54,157 nt of DNA from Bacteroidaceae bacterium (lineage in GTDB: Bacteria > Bacteroidota > Bacteroidia > Bacteroidales > Bacteroidaceae): contig JAFXDG010000107.1 in NCBI GenBank assembly GCA_017521285.1, positions 1 through 54,157 on the forward strand. Reading direction: 5' to 3'. The position numbers and the translations under genes are program-made. The notes beneath the pieces are model-generated. The model saw only the letters and a list, made by a program, of their open reading frames with translations. It ran no database searches and was not told the DNA's origin. Shown here piece by piece: positions 51,214-54,157 of the stretch (its first letter is position 1; the number at the start of each line of letters is the position of its first letter).

Positions 51214-52851
51214 ATGAAATCCCGTAATATAGCTCTTTTGATTATAGCCAGTGTTGTGACTGGTATTGCCGTAGGTACCTTCTTTACCCGTCGGTTACTG
51301 TCTCCTTATCTGAACGTCATTAATGTCTCCACCAACAAGGTGGGCGATTTGTTGCACATTGTTGATGAAATGTATGTCGATTCAGTCAATGTTGATGACA
51401 TGGTGGAGCAGGTGATGCCTCAGGTACTGAAGGAACTCGACCCCCATTCGATGTACATTCCTGCCAAAGATTTGGAAGATACGAATGCCGAGTTGAAGGG
51501 AAGTTTCAGTGGTATCGGCGTACAGTTTACCATCCAGTCGGACACGGTGCATATCAACAGTGTCATCAAGGGAGGCCCTTCGGAAAAGGTGGGTCTGATG
51601 GCTGGAGACCGCATTATCTCCGTTGATGATTCGGCTTATGTGGGCAAGGTGGTGACCAACGAAGAGACGATGCGCCGGTTGAAGGGGCCTAAGGGTACCC
51701 AAGTGAAGCTCGGTATTCATCGTCAGGGCGAGAAACAGCCCCTCAGCTTCACCATTGTCCGTGGTGATATCCCCGTCAAGAGTGTGGATGCGGCCTACAT
51801 GATTACTCCCCAGTTGGGCTATGTGCGCGTTAATAAGTTTGGAGAGACTACTTATGCCGAATTGCTTTTTGCCCTGGCCTCTTTCGGACAGTACGATTGT
51901 CAGGGTATCATTATTGACCTCCGTGGAAACACTGGCGGATATATGGCCGCTGCTGTCCAGATGGTCAACGAGTTCCTCCCCAAGAACCGCCTGATTGTAT
52001 ATACCGAGGGACGCAACAGCCCACGCGAAGAGTACCGTTCCAACGGACGGGGCAATGTGCAGGGGCTGCCCATCGTAGTGTTGATGGACGAGATTTCGGC
52101 CAGTGCCAGTGAAATTTTCGCCGGAGCCATACAGGACAACGACCGGGGTACCATCATTGGCCGCCGTTCTTTTGGAAAGGGACTTGTGCAGCAGCCCTTT
52201 GAGTTTCGTGACGGATCGGCCATGCGACTCACTGTGGCCCGTTACTATACCCCTGCCGGCCGCTGCATCCAGAAACCCTACATCAAGGGTAAGGGACAGG
52301 ACTATGACATGGACCTCATCACCCGCTACGAGCATGGTGAGTTTTTCTCGCAAGACAGCATCCATCAGGATGAAAGTTCCATCTTCCACACCTCTATTGG
52401 CCGACCGGTCTATGGTGGAGGTGGCATCATGCCCGACATCTTTGTTCCTCAGGATACCAGCGACTACACCTCTTACTACAAGATGGCGGCTATGCGTGGC
52501 CTGATGGTGAAGTTCGCCTTTGACTACACCGACCACAACCGTCCCCGCTTGAAGGAGTATGAAACTGTGGAAACTTTGGAGAAATACCTCAAGAACCAGG
52601 GCTTGCTCGAACAGTTTGCCCGCTATGCCGACCAGCGTGGCCTGAAGCGCCGCAACAACATGCTCTACCGCTCGCGTGCCCTCTTCGAAGAGGCCCTCTA
52701 CGGAAACATCATCTACAACATGCTGGGCATGGAGGAATATTTGAAGTACCTCAATGCCACCGATCCTGCTGTCCTTCGTGCCATTGAGGTGCTGGAGCGT
52801 GGCGAGAGTGTGCCGAAGGTTGTGGAGAGTGGAGAATCCGATACTGAGTAG
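51214..52851 (+). CDS. S41 family C-terminal processing peptidase
   Basis: 545 aa with an N-terminal signal anchor (NIALLIIASVVTGIAVGTFF), a PDZ domain (about 95-180, IKGGPSEKVGLMAGDRIISV) and the tail-specific protease core. The Ser-Lys dyad is Ser297 (SASASEIF) and Lys322 (FGKGLVQ), 25 residues apart as in Prc/CtpA. It acts in the periplasm on protein C-termini. An upstream in-frame ATG at 51064 would overlap the deaminase gene by over 100 bp, so I used 51214. Confidence 0.95.
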   Translation: MKSRNIALLIIASVVTGIAVGTFFTRRLLSPYLNVINVSTNKVGDLLHIVDEMYVDSVNVDDMVEQVMPQVLKELDPHSMYIPAKDLEDTNAELKGSFSGIGVQFTIQSDTVHINSVIKGGPSEKVGLMAGDRIISVDDSAYVGKVVTNEETMRRLKGPKGTQVKLGIHRQGEKQPLSFTIVRGDIPVKSVDAAYMITPQLGYVRVNKFGETTYAELLFALASFGQYDCQGIIIDLRGNTGGYMAAAVQMVNEFLPKNRLIVYTEGRNSPREEYRSNGRGNVQGLPIVVLMDEISASASEIFAGAIQDNDRGTIIGRRSFGKGLVQQPFEFRDGSAMRLTVARYYTPAGRCIQKPYIKGKGQDYDMDLITRYEHGEFFSQDSIHQDESSIFHTSIGRPVYGGGGIMPDIFVPQDTSDYTSYYKMAAMRGLMVKFAFDYTDHNRPRLKEYETVETLEKYLKNQGLLEQFARYADQRGLKRRNNMLYRSRALFEEALYGNIIYNMLGMEEYLKYLNATDPAVLRAIEVLERGESVPKVVESGESDTE

Positions 52852-52885
52852 CTTTGTTATATTATGAAGGTGTGTCATAATACAC

Positions 52886-52997
52886 TTTTTAGACGCAGAT
52901 GACGCGGATGACGCGGATTGATTTGTTCAAAGTTCAATACTGTCTCAGTGTGCTGAAAATTATAATCCGCGTTATCTGCGTTATCCGCGTCTAAAAA
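52886..52997. repeat. Palindromic CCGCGT repeat (second full copy)
   Basis: Arms 52886-52919 and 52964-52997 (34 bp each, about 4 mismatches), built from GACGCGGAT-type units and ending in TTTTTAGACGC / GCGTCTAAAAA. The loop contains TTCAAAGTTCAA, echoing the TTCAAAG of the copy at 46380. It fills the S41 to cyclo-ligase gap and may terminate the upstream transcript in either direction. Confidence 0.85.
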
Positions 52998-53047
52998 ATG
53001 AAATGATGGCATTTTGATACACTTGCATGATTCTGATTCTATAATTA

Positions 53048-53602
53048 ATGTGCGAAACCATGAACACCAAACGCATCCTCCGCCAGTCCATCCGTACCAT
53101 AAAGGCTTCCTACTCCCGTGCGGAGTTGGAAGCCCTTTCTGTATCTGTGCTCCAGCGGTTGGAGCAGCATCCTCGGTTTGCTGAGGCTCGCACCGTGTTG
53201 CTCTATCATTCCTTGCCCGACGAGGTGGACACTCATGCTTTCATCGGCCGTTGGTGTAGTCAGAAGGAAATCATTCTCCCCACCGTGGTGGGCGACGACC
53301 TTGAACTGTACCGCTATACCGGCCCCCACTGTCTCACCCTTGGCAGCTATGGCATTCTGGAGCCTTCGGGCGAACTGTTCACTGACTTTGAACGCATCAC
53401 CTTGGCCGTCATTCCCGGCATGGCCTTCGATCAGCTGGGCAACCGCTTGGGACGTGGCAAAGGCTACTACGACCGCCTGCTGCCCCGTCTCCCTCGTGCC
53501 TACAAACTCGGCCTCTGTTTCCCCTTCCAACTCCTCACTGAAGAGATTCCCCACGAGCCGCACGACTGCCGGATGGATGAGGTGATGGGGACTTTCCATT
53601 AA
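53048..53602 (+). CDS. 5-formyltetrahydrofolate cyclo-ligase
   Basis: 184 aa. The family's C-terminal motif GNRLGRGKGYYDRLL (about 136-150) binds ATP/phosphate, and an N-terminal basic segment (RILRQSIRTIKASYS) precedes it. The enzyme turns 5-formyl-THF into 5,10-methenyl-THF using ATP. ATG at 53048 or 53060 are both possible; the second gives MNTKR. It lies after the palindromic repeat, so probably has a separate promoter. Confidence 0.93.
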   Translation: MCETMNTKRILRQSIRTIKASYSRAELEALSVSVLQRLEQHPRFAEARTVLLYHSLPDEVDTHAFIGRWCSQKEIILPTVVGDDLELYRYTGPHCLTLGSYGILEPSGELFTDFERITLAVIPGMAFDQLGNRLGRGKGYYDRLLPRLPRAYKLGLCFPFQLLTEEIPHEPHDCRMDEVMGTFH

Positions 53603-53642
53603 ATTTATTGCAGGAAACAGCGTTTATTGAGAATATAATTAT

Positions 53643-53650
53643 TATATTTG
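53643..53650 (+). promoter_or_regulatory. -7 element of the AAA ATPase gene
   Basis: TATATTTG fits TAnnTTTG and lies 27 bp before the ATG at 53678. No TTG/TTTG is found at 19-21 bp upstream, so only the -7 half is supported. Confidence 0.45.
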
Positions 53651-53677
53651 CAATAAAATTTAAAGCTGTTGGTTTTT

Positions 53678-54157
53678 ATGCAAGAAAATGTGCTTCTAAA
53701 TCCCTTTGTTGTAGGCAAATATGTTTCGGAGAGATACTTCTGCGACCGTAAGGATGAAACGGATTTTTTGGTGAAACAAATTGAGAACGGTCGCAATGTC
53801 GCACTGATTTCACCGCGTCGTTTGGGTAAAGCCGGGCTTATCCGCCATTGTTTTAACCAAGAGCGCATTCACGCAGATTTTTACACGTTTTTTATAGACA
53901 TTTATGCCACCACTTCAATGACGGAGTTCGTCTATTTGTTGGGGAAAGCAATTTATGAAGAGCTGAAACCGCGTAAGACGGTGTGGGCTGAGCGCTTTTT
54001 CCAGGCTATTGCGTCATTGCGTGTGGGATTCAAGTTGGATGCCATTACAGGAGAACCTGCTTTTGACATTGGTTTGGGGGATATACAGATGCCTTTGAAC
54101 ACGCTGGATGAAATCTTTGCCTATTTGGAGGCTGCTGACAAGCCATGCGTTGTGGCG
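53678..54157 (+). CDS. AAA-type ATPase, N-terminal part (runs off the window)
   Basis: 160 codons are open to the window end with no stop. The N-terminus (MQENVLLNPFVVGKYVSERY) and the P-loop ISPRRLGKAGLIRH at about 45-58 match the Bacteroidetes AAA/archaeal-type ATPase family (often PF01637-like with a C-terminal PD-(D/E)XK domain), whose usual P-loop is SPRRxGKTxL. Here Ala replaces the Thr/Ser after the Walker lysine. The Walker B region and C-terminus are beyond the edge. Confidence 0.82.
   Translation, partial: MQENVLLNPFVVGKYVSERYFCDRKDETDFLVKQIENGRNVALISPRRLGKAGLIRHCFNQERIHADFYTFFIDIYATTSMTEFVYLLGKAIYEELKPRKTVWAERFFQAIASLRVGFKLDAITGEPAFDIGLGDIQMPLNTLDEIFAYLEAADKPCVVA

Noticed and set aside
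51382-52878. Open frame of 498 codons antisense to the S41 protease
   Set aside because: Shadow of a gene with an intact Ser-Lys dyad and PDZ domain; codon pattern fits only the plus strand.
1-54157. tRNA or rRNA genes
   Set aside because: I saw no cloverleaf with a GGTTCGAATCC-type T arm and no rRNA segments.

Overview
The window is chromosomal DNA from a member of the Bacteroidales (Bacteroides, Phocaeicola or Prevotella-like). The evidence is the ribosomal protein sequences (including a zinc-less L36 and a tail-extended L17), two SusC/SusD pairs, lipoproteins with SCxD-type lipoboxes, a dual-membrane-spanning sigma/barrel architecture, and promoters that match the Bacteroides -7 motif TAnnTTTG. 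I cannot assign a species from sequence reading alone.

Layout. 1-9116: the distal part of the S10-spc-alpha ribosomal operon (rplX end, rplE, rpsN, rpsH, rplF, rplR, rpsE, rpmD, rplO, secY, map, infA, rpmJ, rpsM, rpsK, rpsD, rpoA, rplQ), closed by a strong intrinsic terminator. 9117-9566: non-coding, with two adjacent arrays of 21-bp and 22-bp units. 9567-13402 (minus strand): a three-gene unit made of an ECF sigma factor fused to a membrane helix and an outer-membrane beta-barrel, then a radical SAM/SPASM protein, then a Gfo/Idh/MocA oxidoreductase. 13563-15564: an AlbA_2-type ATP-binding protein flanked by a 156-bp direct repeat, the second copy of which is the promoter/leader of metY. 15565-19468: metY, an ORF6N-domain protein and a tandem GH43 lipoprotein. 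19565-20807: an Rpn-type PD-(D/E)XK nuclease gene between two 83/84-bp direct repeats. 20808-25739: a repeat-rich region around a secreted 1199-aa multidomain protein.

25740-46368 is the dominant accessory system: a collinear locus of FAS1 lipoprotein, SusC, SusD, FAS1 lipoprotein, FAS1 lipoprotein, SusC, SusD, a terminator, then a secreted GH128-type glycosidase. It reads as a surface glycan-capture and import machine with two TonB-dependent transporters and three fasciclin lipoproteins but only one enzyme and no adjacent regulator. GH128 enzymes act on beta-1,3-glucan, so that is the best guess for the substrate, by inference only.

46531-54157 is a housekeeping block: MarC-family protein, Crp/Fnr regulator, M3 peptidase, DUF4847-like lipoprotein, dCMP deaminase, S41 protease, 5-formyltetrahydrofolate cyclo-ligase, and the start of an AAA-type ATPase that runs off the end.

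The items most worth a second look are the sigma-factor/outer-membrane-barrel fusion and its operon; the AlbA_2 gene bracketed by duplicated metY leaders; the fasciclin-rich double SusCD locus; and the intergenic 21-22-bp arrays whose units are small palindromes with changing but still complementary arms.
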